From an uncultured Mucispirillum sp. (lineage in GTDB: Bacteria > Chrysiogenota > Deferribacteres > Deferribacterales > Mucispirillaceae): DNA of 64,000 bases. This document shows positions 9,628 to 17,967 of the stretch, piece after piece. Position 1 is the stretch's first letter, and every line of letters begins with the position of its first letter. Location: contig CALUWI010000002.1 in assembly GCA_944324465.1 (NCBI GenBank), positions 1-64,000 of the forward strand, read 5' to 3'. Both the position numbers and the translations under genes were made by a program. The notes below the pieces were generated by a model, which made no database searches, was not told the DNA's origin, and saw only the letters and a program-made list of their open reading frames with translations.

Positions 9628-10821
9628 GTGATGATGCCCATGGTTTTCCAGATTTGGAAGCACAGGGGTTAATTTAACAAGTACCATATATCCCAATACT
9701 TCTATAGCAATAAAGCTTAAAGTTATTAAAAACTCTGCTACACTTGGGAAATATGTATGCCATTCTGGTCCAGGATTAAAGCCTACATTGTATACGCCAA
9801 TCCTGTACATACCACCGCCGATTAAAAGAAGCATACCAATTAAGAATATACCGCTTTCACTTTTAGCATATTTGCATGTTAATATCATAAGTGATGGTAC
9901 TATAACTAATATAAGTTCAAGCCAGAACCATACTGATTGAGTAGAAAATGCAAAAGCATTTGCCCAGCCGCCGTTTAAAGTAACTGAGATAACCCTTACG
10001 ATAAGCCAGAAACCTACTACATAAGGAATAACTTTTGATAAATCTACTATTTCTTTTTCAAATGGTCTTTTTAATAATCTTGTAGAAAGAACTGTTTCAA
10101 AAGCTGTTATAGAAAAGCCCATTAAATAAGCATTGCTTAAAAATAACAGTGGTAAGAAACCAGTCTGCCACATTGGGTCAAGTTTGTAACCCATTAATAC
10201 ATATAATGTACCTAATGAAGATTGGTGCATTGTTGGCAGAGTAGCACCGATTGCAACAATTACAAAAAGTGCTTTAGAAAATCTTCTTTCCCATGTTTTA
10301 CCAAACTCTACAAGTTTTGGAGATTTTGATTTATCACTGTCTGCAAATCTTTCAAATACTGCAGGAAGATATTCAAGTATTAATACCACACAGTATGCCA
10401 TAATACAAAGAGCAACTTCAAAAAGTGCTGAATTAGGGTTCATTCTGCTAGGCATAAAAAAGCCGTATGAGTTCCAGTAACGGCCAATATCAACCATAAC
10501 TGAAAGACCTGCTAAACTGTATCCAAACATACTTGCAAGAACTGCTGACCTAACCATTGTGTGATATTTAAAATTATTCATTACATATACTGTAACTGCT
10601 AATACATAACCACCGCAGGCAATTGCAGAGCCAGTTGCAACATCATAAGAAAGCCAGATACCCCAAGGATAGCCGTTTGAAAGGTTAGATACAGGACCAA
10701 TACCTACAAAATATCTGTAAACAACAAGAGCCATACCTATGCATATTACTGCTAATACAATAAAAAAAGCAGGAGTTAATATAGGGGCTTTATGAATTGC
10801 ATATTCTCTTTGCTTACTCAT
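9625..10821 (-). CDS. hybB: hydrogenase membrane subunit, NrfD/PsrC-like (HybB)
   Basis: An integral membrane protein of 398 aa with about ten hydrophobic helices, of the NrfD/PsrC/HybB type. In hydrogenase-2-type enzymes this subunit has no heme and links the iron-sulfur partner to the menaquinone pool. The N-terminal region carries the family-like NGYPWGIWLSYDV stretch and ends of helices rich in Arg, Tyr and Trp. It starts 2 nt after the hybA stop and is clearly co-translated. The histidine-rich end (HGHHH) is a minor oddity with no assigned role. Confidence 0.93.
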   Translation of the reverse strand: MSKQREYAIHKAPILTPAFFIVLAVICIGMALVVYRYFVGIGPVSNLSNGYPWGIWLSYDVATGSAIACGGYVLAVTVYVMNNFKYHTMVRSAVLASMFGYSLAGLSVMVDIGRYWNSYGFFMPSRMNPNSALFEVALCIMAYCVVLILEYLPAVFERFADSDKSKSPKLVEFGKTWERRFSKALFVIVAIGATLPTMHQSSLGTLYVLMGYKLDPMWQTGFLPLLFLSNAYLMGFSITAFETVLSTRLLKRPFEKEIVDLSKVIPYVVGFWLIVRVISVTLNGGWANAFAFSTQSVWFWLELILVIVPSLMILTCKYAKSESGIFLIGMLLLIGGGMYRIGVYNVGFNPGPEWHTYFPSVAEFLITLSFIAIEVLGYMVLVKLTPVLPNLENHGHHH

Positions 10822-10823
10822 TA

Positions 10824-11888
10824 TTAGTCCTCCTCATGTTCGTGATGTTTTTTAACATTTCTACGAACAACTAAAGATAATGCTGTAAAAAGGGCTATTG
10901 GAGCAATACCATATTTATAAATTGTGTGCTGGATGCCTTCTGATTTATAAGCAGTAGCTCTATCACCTATTTTATCAACAGGGAAGTCAAGTTTTCTGAA
11001 ATCAACAGCAGAAATTACAAGCTCGCCTGTTCCACCGTAAACTTTTTCACCAAGAACAGATTCGCCTCTAGCTGTATCTTCATAGTATTTGTTTTCGCCT
11101 TTTTCTTTTGATTTATTAATACGGTCATGAGCAAGTTTAAGTAAATCTTCCCTTCTGCCATATAATACAGCACCAGTAGGACATACTTTTGTACATGCAG
11201 TCCCTTTATCAGGGTTATCTTTGTATGTAGCATTGCCTTCTGCATCAATATCAAAATCATTAGTTTTAGGGTTAACTGTTGAGCGGCACATATCGCATTT
11301 AGTAATTTTTGGATTAGCTCTGTGCCATTCAAATGCTGGTATGTTAAATGGACAAGCCATTTGACAGTAACGGCAGCCTATGCAGCGGTTAGGGTCATAA
11401 GTAACAACACCATCATCTTTATCTTTTTGTAATGCACTTACAGGACATGCAGATACACAGCCCGGTTTTTTACAGTGCATACAGTTTTGTTTAATAAAAT
11501 GAGACTGCTCATTTTCATCAACATATTTTTTTATGATAGTTCTTAATCTGTAATCTAAACCATTAATACGAAGCCAAGGATGCTGTGGGTCAAACTGGTC
11601 TTCCTCAGCTAAAACAGGAATAACATCATTATTTTCAATAAAGTTACGTTCCTCTTTTGGTTTATTAAGAGTATCAGCTCTATTTACAAAGTTTGTTTCA
11701 TAGCATGCTACAACGCAAGCCTGGCAGCCAACACATACAGTTGAATCATAAAATTTAGCCATAGTGTCTTTAGCAAAAGGTTCACCTTCATCTGAAGCCA
11801 TTGCATAAGACGGAGCTAAAGTTAGCGCACCTGCTGTTGCTACAGAGCCTGCTGCTGCCTTTAAAAAATCTCGTCTATTTGTTTTCAT
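10824..11888 (-). CDS. hybA: hydrogenase iron-sulfur (ferredoxin-type) subunit, Tat-exported (HybA)
   Basis: A protein of 354 aa beginning with a Tat signal (NRRDFLKAA, then a hydrophobic run ending near SYAMA). Four cysteine groups typical of a four-cluster ferredoxin follow: CVGCQACVVAC, CMHCKKPGC, CIGCRYCQMACPF and CDMC with CTKVCP. A C-terminal hydrophobic helix (IAPIALFTALSLVV) anchors it. I chose the ATG at 11888 because it has AAAGGAG upstream and starts directly at the Tat signal; longer forms would bury it. It overlaps hybO by 14 nt. It passes electrons from the small subunit to HybB. Confidence 0.93.
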   Translation of the reverse strand: MKTNRRDFLKAAAGSVATAGALTLAPSYAMASDEGEPFAKDTMAKFYDSTVCVGCQACVVACYETNFVNRADTLNKPKEERNFIENNDVIPVLAEEDQFDPQHPWLRINGLDYRLRTIIKKYVDENEQSHFIKQNCMHCKKPGCVSACPVSALQKDKDDGVVTYDPNRCIGCRYCQMACPFNIPAFEWHRANPKITKCDMCRSTVNPKTNDFDIDAEGNATYKDNPDKGTACTKVCPTGAVLYGRREDLLKLAHDRINKSKEKGENKYYEDTARGESVLGEKVYGGTGELVISAVDFRKLDFPVDKIGDRATAYKSEGIQHTIYKYGIAPIALFTALSLVVRRNVKKHHEHEED

Positions 11889-13041
11889 CCTCTGGCTCCT
11901 TTGGAAGTTTACTTGCAAAAACTGCTCCTGCACCAATTGCAGCACCAACAAGACCACCAACTACTGCTGCTTGTGCAACAGAAGATTCTTTACCTCTGCC
12001 TTGTGTTTCATTTATTGGTGAAGCTGGTCTTACTTGAGCCACCTTAGCTAATGAGAATAAACTGTTTTGGAATAAAACTGTGCCTTCTGTACATCCAATA
12101 CATGGAGAACCGTTACCGATAGGCCATGCAGCACCATCATTGAAATGGATGATTGAACAGTTAGCATAAGTTTCAGGACCTTTACATCCTAAATGATATA
12201 AGCACCATCCGTTTCTGTGGCCTTCATCACCAAATTCTTTTGCAAAACGGCCAGCATCAAAGTGAGGTCTGCGTTCGCAGTGTTCGTGAATTAATCTGCC
12301 ATAAGCAAATGTTGGACGGTGTGCTCTTTCATCTTTTTTAGAAAGATTTGCAATTGCAGGTATTTTTAAACCTTTTTCTGGCAGTTTGCCAAAAGTTGCA
12401 ACATATAAAATAACGCTTAATATATTGTATGGGTTAGGTGGGCAGCCTGGGAGAGAAATGTATTTTGCATCTAATTCATCATCAGACCATTTCATATCAC
12501 CAGCAAGAATATCTATAACACCTTTAGCTTTTGTTGGGTTTGGCTCAATAGCAACAATACCACCAGAACATGCACATGCACCAAGAGATACAACAACAGC
12601 AGCTTTTGCAGCAGCTTCTTTGAAAGAATCTAATGCAGTTTTACCGCCTACCTGACAGCATACTACCATATCTTCTGTTGGAATAGAGCCTTCTACTACA
12701 AGTATGTATTTACCTGCGTGTTTTTCAATAGCATCATGAAGTGATTTTTCAGCCTGGTCACCAGCACCAGCCATTAATGTTTCTTGATATTCAAGGTTAA
12801 TAATATCAAGAACAACTTCTGCAATGCTTGGATGGTTAGCTCTTAATAATGCTTCAGAACAACCAGTACATTCCTGAAAGTGAAGCCATATTACAGGCGG
12901 ACGTTTATCTTCTTTGCCTGCTTGAGCAACAACTTCTTCAGCCATTGCAAGTGGTAATCCCATGATTGCAGTTGCTGTAGAAACTGTCTTCATGAAATCC
13001 CGCCTAGACATCCCGGCGGATAATAAACTACGTTCGATCAT
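11875..13041 (-). CDS. hybO: [NiFe]-hydrogenase small subunit, Tat-exported (HybO)
   Basis: The electron-transfer subunit, 388 aa. A Tat motif SRRDFMK (12-18) leads a hydrophobic signal. The proximal cluster motif is ECTGCSE (Cys58, Cys61), with later cysteines in GACACSGG and LPGCPPNPYN. The medial and distal cluster ligands follow, including CIGCTEG near the end. A C-terminal hydrophobic anchor (AVVGGLVGAAIGAGAVF) precedes a charged tail. Oxygen-tolerant group 1d enzymes have an extra Cys inside the first motif (CTCC); here it is Gly, so an oxygen-sensitive uptake enzyme is expected. I chose the ATG at 13041, preceded by an AGGGGG ribosome site. Confidence 0.96.
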   Translation of the reverse strand: MIERSLLSAGMSRRDFMKTVSTATAIMGLPLAMAEEVVAQAGKEDKRPPVIWLHFQECTGCSEALLRANHPSIAEVVLDIINLEYQETLMAGAGDQAEKSLHDAIEKHAGKYILVVEGSIPTEDMVVCCQVGGKTALDSFKEAAAKAAVVVSLGACACSGGIVAIEPNPTKAKGVIDILAGDMKWSDDELDAKYISLPGCPPNPYNILSVILYVATFGKLPEKGLKIPAIANLSKKDERAHRPTFAYGRLIHEHCERRPHFDAGRFAKEFGDEGHRNGWCLYHLGCKGPETYANCSIIHFNDGAAWPIGNGSPCIGCTEGTVLFQNSLFSLAKVAQVRPASPINETQGRGKESSVAQAAVVGGLVGAAIGAGAVFASKLPKEPEDENK

Positions 13042-13610
13042 ACAAACCCCCTGGTGCATACCACATCATATATGGTGCGTTTGCACTTATTTAATTTGAA
13101 ATATGATATATTCTTATCATGGATAAACCATGTAAAATACCATCTGTAATATACAAAGATACTTACTTAGTTACTATGATTTATAATGTATATCAGTATA
13201 GGCACACACTGATAATATTCTCTTATAGCACACTTTTAAAAATAAAACAATAGATATAATTATTTAACCTTAAAAAAATCAAATTTTTAAAAAAACTTTT
13301 TCTTCATATTAAATTATTGATAAATAAGAAATATGCATTCATATAAAATTACTATAAATTAATTTTCTAGTTATATTTTTCATTTTTTATCTATTTTTAT
13401 TTTCTTTTTTATGTTTTTCTGCTTATATTATTTTTCCAAAATAACAGAAATTCATTTTAAATGGATAGTAATTATCTTTTTTACTTATAAATATCCTAAT
13501 ATTTACTAGACTATTACATAAAATTAAAATATAATTTTATGCCTTATTTTTTTAGGCAATATATAAAAAACCTTTATTATGGACTATAAATTGACTATGT
13601 TAATATATTA
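13042..13610. other. long AT-rich intergenic region upstream of the hydrogenase operon
   Basis: About 570 bp without a credible ORF lie between hybO and the pyk terminator. Close to hybO there are two adjoining inverted repeats, ATGATA/TATCAT (13102-13119) and CATGG/CCATG (13118-13132). A weak promoter (TTTACA at 13131-13136 on the minus strand) overlaps them. The remainder is AT-rich, with no recognised RNA or repeat. Confidence 0.4.
13102..13132 (-). promoter_or_regulatory. overlapping palindromes, possible operator of the hydrogenase operon
   Basis: ATGATA-6 nt-TATCAT overlaps CATGG-ATAAA-CCATG by two bases, about 60-90 nt upstream of the hybO start. The second palindrome lies beside a TTTACA -35-like element. 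The factor is unknown, and neither repeat matches an FNR box. Confidence 0.35.
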
Positions 13611-13639
13611 AAAAAGACGGAAAAATTTTCCGTCTTTTT
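13611..13639 (-). terminator. terminator of pyk
   Basis: A long near-perfect inverted repeat AAAAAGACGGAAAA/TTTTCCGTCTTTTT sits 12 nt after the pyk stop codon. On the minus strand the stem ends in a run of T residues. Confidence 0.85.
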
Positions 13640-13651
13640 GGTAATCTTATT

Positions 13652-15070
13652 TTATAATTGAATTAATCGGAGAAGGCTTGTTGTGCCTGTTTTACCAAAA
13701 GGCATACCTGCTGTAACTATTATTGTATCGCCCTGTTCTGCAAGACCTGCTTCAATAGCCTTAATTTTTGCTGTTTCCATTACAGAATCTAAATCAGTCA
13801 TTACTTCAGATATTACACCCTGAGCTCCCCAGATAAGGCTTGTCATATTACATACTTTTTCATCATAAGTAAGAACTAAAAGCTCACATTCCGGGCGAAA
13901 CCTTGAGATACAGTATGGAGCAAGCCCTGTTGAAGAATAGCATACAATACATTTTGCACCAACATCTTTTGCAAGCCAGCACGCAGCCCTGCCTATTGCA
14001 AGAGTAAATGTATGACTTTCCCTGAAAAGTGAATAATCAAAATCTGGTGTATGTTTATTATACCTTTCTGCAGCACTTGCAATACGAGCTAAGGTAGCAA
14101 CTGCCGTATCTGGATAATCACCATTTGCTGTTTCATCTGAAAGCATTAATGCATCTGTACCGTCAATTACAGCATTTGCCACATCTGTAGTTTCGCCCCT
14201 TGTTGGACGCTGCGCTTTTACCATACTTGCAAGCATCTGTGTAGCTGTAATTGTTATTCTGCCAGCTTTTTTCGCCTGCTTAATAATATATTTCTGTACA
14301 TGAGGTATTTCTTCTAAAGGCATTTCAACACCTAAATCACCCCGTGCAACCATTACACCATTTACCACATCAAGTATTTCTTCTAAATTATCAACCGCCT
14401 GCGGTTTTTCTATTTTTGCAATAAGAAGCGGCTTATGTTCGCTTTTATCTATAATGCTTTTTATTTCCTCTAAATCTTTTGCAGAGCGTACAAAAGAAAG
14501 TGCTACAAAATCCAGCTTTTCTTCTAAAGCCATCTGCAAATCAACCCTGTCTTTTTCGCTGAATGCAGGAACATGTAAATCAGACTGAGGCATATTTACA
14601 CCTTTCTTTGTATAAGCCACACCGCCTGTTATTACCTCACATATTACCTTAACACCATCTATTCCAGTAACACGCAGCTCCATCATACCGTCTGCTAAAA
14701 GTATTCTTTCCCCAATATTTACTTCCTTGTGTAAATCATCATACTCTACAGGAAGTGCGTTTTCACATTTTTCTTTTGTAGAAGCAAGTGCAATATAATC
14801 ACCGACAATTAACCTGACACCTTCTTCAGGCAGTTTTCCAAGCCGTATTTTTGGTCCGCATAAGTCCTGCAGAAAGCCAACACGCACGCCCATTTCTCGA
14901 GCTATACTTCTAACAAGTTTAATTGTGGCTCTATGGCTTTCATGTGTACCGTGAGAAAAATTAAGACGAGCCACATTCATACCATTTTCAATCATTTTTC
15001 TAATTATTGCAGGGTCATTAGATGCAGGCCCTATTGTGCATATCAGCTTTGTTTTCGTGATTGCTTTCAT
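13652..15070 (-). CDS. pyk: pyruvate kinase
   Basis: A cytoplasmic enzyme of 472 aa converting phosphoenolpyruvate and ADP to pyruvate and ATP. It has the family N-terminus TKLICTIGPASNDP, the active-site region MVARGDLGVEMPLEEIP and the TITATQMLASM segment, with a C-terminal allosteric domain from about residue 350. Length is normal. GGAG lies about 8 nt before the ATG and a well-spaced sigma-70-like promoter lies upstream. It is transcribed alone, ending at its own terminator. Confidence 0.97.
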   Translation of the reverse strand: MKAITKTKLICTIGPASNDPAIIRKMIENGMNVARLNFSHGTHESHRATIKLVRSIAREMGVRVGFLQDLCGPKIRLGKLPEEGVRLIVGDYIALASTKEKCENALPVEYDDLHKEVNIGERILLADGMMELRVTGIDGVKVICEVITGGVAYTKKGVNMPQSDLHVPAFSEKDRVDLQMALEEKLDFVALSFVRSAKDLEEIKSIIDKSEHKPLLIAKIEKPQAVDNLEEILDVVNGVMVARGDLGVEMPLEEIPHVQKYIIKQAKKAGRITITATQMLASMVKAQRPTRGETTDVANAVIDGTDALMLSDETANGDYPDTAVATLARIASAAERYNKHTPDFDYSLFRESHTFTLAIGRAACWLAKDVGAKCIVCYSSTGLAPYCISRFRPECELLVLTYDEKVCNMTSLIWGAQGVISEVMTDLDSVMETAKIKAIEAGLAEQGDTIIVTAGMPFGKTGTTSLLRLIQL

Positions 15071-15100
15071 TATTTACTACTCCAATAATTTAATCCATTA

Positions 15101-15129
15101 AGAATATTATTTTTTATTTTATATTTCAA
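15101..15129 (-). promoter_or_regulatory. candidate sigma-70 promoter of pyk
   Basis: On the minus strand TTGAAA (15129-15124), 17 nt, TATTCT (15106-15101), about 30 nt before the pyk ATG. Confidence 0.45.
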
Positions 15130-15148
15130 GAATTATTATACTTACATA

Positions 15149-16180
15149 TTAACCTATTCTTTCAAATCCATTCATTTCTTTTAAATTTTCTTTTTTGATT
15201 TGAAAAAAATCAGCATCCTTTTCCTGCATTTCTTTCCAGACTACACGACAGTTTTTTATCCTAAGCCTTGAAAGCTCTGCACTTATATTCACTTTTGAGC
15301 GGACAGTTATTAAATATGAATTTTCATAGTGCTTTATTATACTGATAATGGTTTCCCCTATTTTTGTAAAATTCATCTTGATATATACAGAATATGAGTT
15401 ACCGCCGTTTTTTACTACCTTTATTATGCCATCTTCAAAATCAAGCTCATCATTTTCAAAAAAGGAAAAAAAATCACTACCCATTAATGCATTTGCAATC
15501 TGCATTTTACTTATAGCACTTTCTGCACTGATGTTTTGCTGAGTATAAGCAGCCAGCTTCATATCCCCATCAAGCGATAACCCTTTTGACAGCTTGTATT
15601 CAAAAAACTGACCACTATTTTTTAATGTTTTTTTAATATCATCAGCCATAAAAGATGATAAATGAATTGCACCAAACACTTTTAATACTGCAGCAGTTTC
15701 TTTCTGATTAAATACAGATATTTCTTTTGCCATAGCAGCAAGAGCAGTCTGTTTTGGAGTAATATTTATTTCCTTTAGCATTAAAAGGGGCTCTGTTTTA
15801 ATAACTTCTGCCATTATTCTGGCACTGCCAGAATTTGCAAGGATACCAGCTGTATAAGTTTTTCCGCCGATTTCTACACTGAAAATGCCGTTATTTGATG
15901 ATAATATTTTGACAGGCAGCTTATCCCCTGTTTGAAATAAACTATTGCTGCTCTGCTGTTTTAAAAGCTCTACTTCTAAAGGATTTGTTTTTAATACCAT
16001 TAATTTCAGATTATTTCCAAAAAGCAAGTCTTTTGAAAATGCTTCTACATTTCTGCCATTAATATTTAAAATGTAACTGCCGTTTCTTCCTGCCTTAGCA
16101 CTTGCTGCATAAACTATATCGCCGGCATTTATGTCTGCCTGCTGCATACTTGATTTATAAGCAGAAACACTTATATCCAC
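15149..16180 (-). CDS. hypothetical protein, possibly FliK-like
   Basis: A protein of 343 aa without signal peptide or membrane helix. It has alternating beta-rich segments at the N-terminus, a helical middle and a C-terminal part (about 250-330). The pattern there, KMNFTKIGETIISIIKHYENSYLITV, followed by a helical SRLRIKNCRV stretch, is reminiscent of the C-terminal domain of the flagellar hook-length protein FliK. The similarity is weak and was judged by eye. It is the last of four genes behind a sigma-28-like promoter (17816-17842), which supports a flagellar role. It starts 3 nt after the upstream stop codon. Confidence 0.5.
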   Translation of the reverse strand: MDISVSAYKSSMQQADINAGDIVYAASAKAGRNGSYILNINGRNVEAFSKDLLFGNNLKLMVLKTNPLEVELLKQQSSNSLFQTGDKLPVKILSSNNGIFSVEIGGKTYTAGILANSGSARIMAEVIKTEPLLMLKEINITPKQTALAAMAKEISVFNQKETAAVLKVFGAIHLSSFMADDIKKTLKNSGQFFEYKLSKGLSLDGDMKLAAYTQQNISAESAISKMQIANALMGSDFFSFFENDELDFEDGIIKVVKNGGNSYSVYIKMNFTKIGETIISIIKHYENSYLITVRSKVNISAELSRLRIKNCRVVWKEMQEKDADFFQIKKENLKEMNGFERIG

Positions 16181-16183
16181 TTG

Positions 16184-16714
16184 TTACTGCTCCTTAGGAG
16201 TGAGCCTTAATGCAAGCTGAACTTCTGTAATTGATATACCCAGTTCTCTTGCAATATCTATGCTTGATTTACCTGCAGCATTGAGAGAAAGTATTTTTGT
16301 TTTTAAGTCTTTTTTATTATCCTGCTGCACAACCTGTTCTTTTGGTGTTTCCTGCTTTTTCAATACTGTTTCTAAATGTATCTGTTCAGTTTTAACTTCT
16401 TTTTTCTCTTTTGGAATACCTGTAAATTTTTCACCAGAGAGTTTCTCATATCTTAATATTTTCTCATCAACTAAATCTGATAAATCTTCAAGGACTGCTT
16501 CCCTTGCTTTTATAGATGACTCTAAACTGTCTGCAAGCCGCTGGCTTTCAAGCACCATTTCATGCATATTTTCCATTATACTGTATGCTTCTGTTGGTGA
16601 AAAATTAATCAGTTTCCTTTCCAGATTCCTTATTCTTAAAAGCAGACTTATTATTAATATTATTAATATGAAATTTAAAATATAACTTAGAAGTATTATT
16701 AAAGTATTTCCCAT
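16184..16714 (-). CDS. membrane-anchored coiled-coil protein with C-terminal HTH (DUF6115-like)
   Basis: A protein of 176 aa with an N-terminal membrane helix (about 5-27), a charged coiled coil (about 28-90), a Lys/Gln-rich linker and a C-terminal helix-turn-helix-like end (SSIDIARELGISITEVQLAL). This layout is that of small proteins often found beside flagellar genes in Firmicutes and related phyla, where the function is unknown. Its start codon touches the stop of the 257-aa gene upstream by 1 nt, which indicates coupling. Confidence 0.6.
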   Translation of the reverse strand: MGNTLIILLSYILNFILIILIISLLLRIRNLERKLINFSPTEAYSIMENMHEMVLESQRLADSLESSIKAREAVLEDLSDLVDEKILRYEKLSGEKFTGIPKEKKEVKTEQIHLETVLKKQETPKEQVVQQDNKKDLKTKILSLNAAGKSSIDIARELGISITEVQLALRLTPKEQ

Positions 16715-17487
16715 TATTTATTAGCCTCTTTTAACATTTCTCTTTCAAGCCTGAATATACATTTTATTATTTTATCCTGAGCATCAAGACTTAAATCAGT
16801 AAACATTCCTTTATATATTATATATTCACCAGAATCCATTAATTTTTCCACACTGCATAATGATGCAAACGAAAAAAAGCCGCCGCTGTCTCTGATAGTG
16901 GTATATGCAAAAGTTTTACTGCATAATATTTCTTTTTTACAGGCAAATATAATACCTTCTTCAGATAAGATTAGTGAAAGATATTCTTCTGCACCTTCTA
17001 TATTTTCTTTCGGCTTAAGAAGATGCAGTATTTCATCCAGCTTGGAATTTATATCAATTAAAAATGTTATAATCTCTCTATTTTCTACTTCATCTCTTGA
17101 AAATACTTCTTTTAAGCGCGATGCTGTAGAATTAAGCTCCTGCCTGTTAATATTTGCAGCAAGTGCTTTATATTTCAGCTCATTATGACTGTCTACTTCT
17201 GCTATGCTGAATATATGACTGAATTCTATGTAATGATTTTTAAAAAAGATATCATCAATTCTTTTTACTCTTTCAAATACTACTGTATTATCTGCAGTAT
17301 TTTTCACTTTAAGGATATGTATTTCTCTATTATTATCCACTGTTTCAGGAAAAATAATAATGCTGTTTTCCTTAAAATTATCAGCCTGTTCACACTGGAT
17401 AGTAAGCGGATTTAAGTTTAAAATAAACCCATATACTGCATTAATCTGATTTTCTTTTATAACTGAAAGTTTTACCCGTTTCTGCAT
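16714..17487 (-). CDS. PilZ-like protein (degenerate), unknown function
   Basis: A soluble protein of 257 aa. The first third is beta-rich. The final segment FTDLSLDAQDKIIKCIFRLE closely resembles the closing strand and helix of PilZ domains, the c-di-GMP receptors such as YcgR. No RxxxR plus D/NxSxxG c-di-GMP motif is evident, so it may not bind the nucleotide. A helical insert (about 115-165) separates the two parts. The position in a four-gene cluster behind a sigma-28-like promoter suggests a role in flagellar function. Confidence 0.5.
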   Translation of the reverse strand: MQKRVKLSVIKENQINAVYGFILNLNPLTIQCEQADNFKENSIIIFPETVDNNREIHILKVKNTADNTVVFERVKRIDDIFFKNHYIEFSHIFSIAEVDSHNELKYKALAANINRQELNSTASRLKEVFSRDEVENREIITFLIDINSKLDEILHLLKPKENIEGAEEYLSLILSEEGIIFACKKEILCSKTFAYTTIRDSGGFFSFASLCSVEKLMDSGEYIIYKGMFTDLSLDAQDKIIKCIFRLEREMLKEANK

Positions 17488-17488
17488 T

Positions 17489-17785
17489 TTATGCCTGAAT
17501 ATCTATGCCGCCATGTTTTTCTTTTTTAGCTTCCTGCTGTTTTTGTTTTCTGCGTTTTTCTCTTTTTTTGCGTTCTTCTTCCATTTTAATGGACTTATCT
17601 GCAACACCAGTACTTTCTGTTTTTATAGTGCCGCTTACTTCTTTCTGCTTTTTCTCAAATTCTCTTTGAAATTCTGCCAAAAAAGCAACATTTTTCTGTT
17701 CCTGACCTTTCTGCATACTGTCCTGCATCTGCTCAGGAATATAGCTTCTTGATACTACTGTGGATACATCATAGGGAGTTGACAT
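17489..17785 (-). CDS. small charged protein of a flagellar-linked cluster
   Basis: A protein of 98 aa. The N-terminus (STVVSRSYIPEQMQ) is followed by a Lys/Glu-rich helix and ends in HGGIDIQA. Short proteins with this plan, a VSRS-like start, a charged middle and a hydrophobic H-x-D-I end, occur next to FliK and DUF6115-type genes; this is my recollection of the pattern, not a search result. A very strong AAAAGGAGG site precedes the ATG. It is the first gene behind the sigma-28-like promoter. Confidence 0.55.
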   Translation of the reverse strand: MSTPYDVSTVVSRSYIPEQMQDSMQKGQEQKNVAFLAEFQREFEKKQKEVSGTIKTESTGVADKSIKMEEERKKREKRRKQKQQEAKKEKHGGIDIQA

Positions 17786-17815
17786 AGAGCCTCCTTTTGA
17801 GTGTTCTTTTATTTA

Positions 17816-17842
17816 ATATCGCTTTTTCTGTGTAAAACTTAA
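17816..17842 (-). promoter_or_regulatory. candidate sigma-28 (FliA) promoter
   Basis: On the minus strand TTAAGTTT (17842-17835), 11 nt, AGCGATAT (17823-17816). The first box matches the TAAAGTTT consensus at 7 of 8 positions. The second keeps the CGATA core of GCCGATAA, close to the -10 box used in Campylobacter. FliA itself is encoded at 30791-31504. The box lies about 31 nt upstream of the 98-aa gene. Confidence 0.6.
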
Positions 17843-17940
17843 CTTATTATTATAGACTATATTATATAATATAATCAAAATATTTTTAAACAGCAAGTAT
17901 ATAAAATTTCAGTATAGTATAAGAAACTGTGTGATGTAAA

Positions 17941-17964
17941 AAGCCCAGAGAATTCTCTGGGCTT
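17941..17964 (-). terminator. terminator of the cheR operon
   Basis: A perfect 24-nt palindrome, AAGCCCAGAGAA/TTCTCTGGGCTT, immediately after cheR. On the minus strand the repeat ends in TTTTT. Confidence 0.85.
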
Positions 17965-17967
17965 ATA

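Noticed and set aside
16260-16685. 141-codon plus-strand ORF opposite the DUF6115-like gene
   Set aside because: Shadow frame; the minus-strand gene has start coupling, a membrane helix and an HTH.
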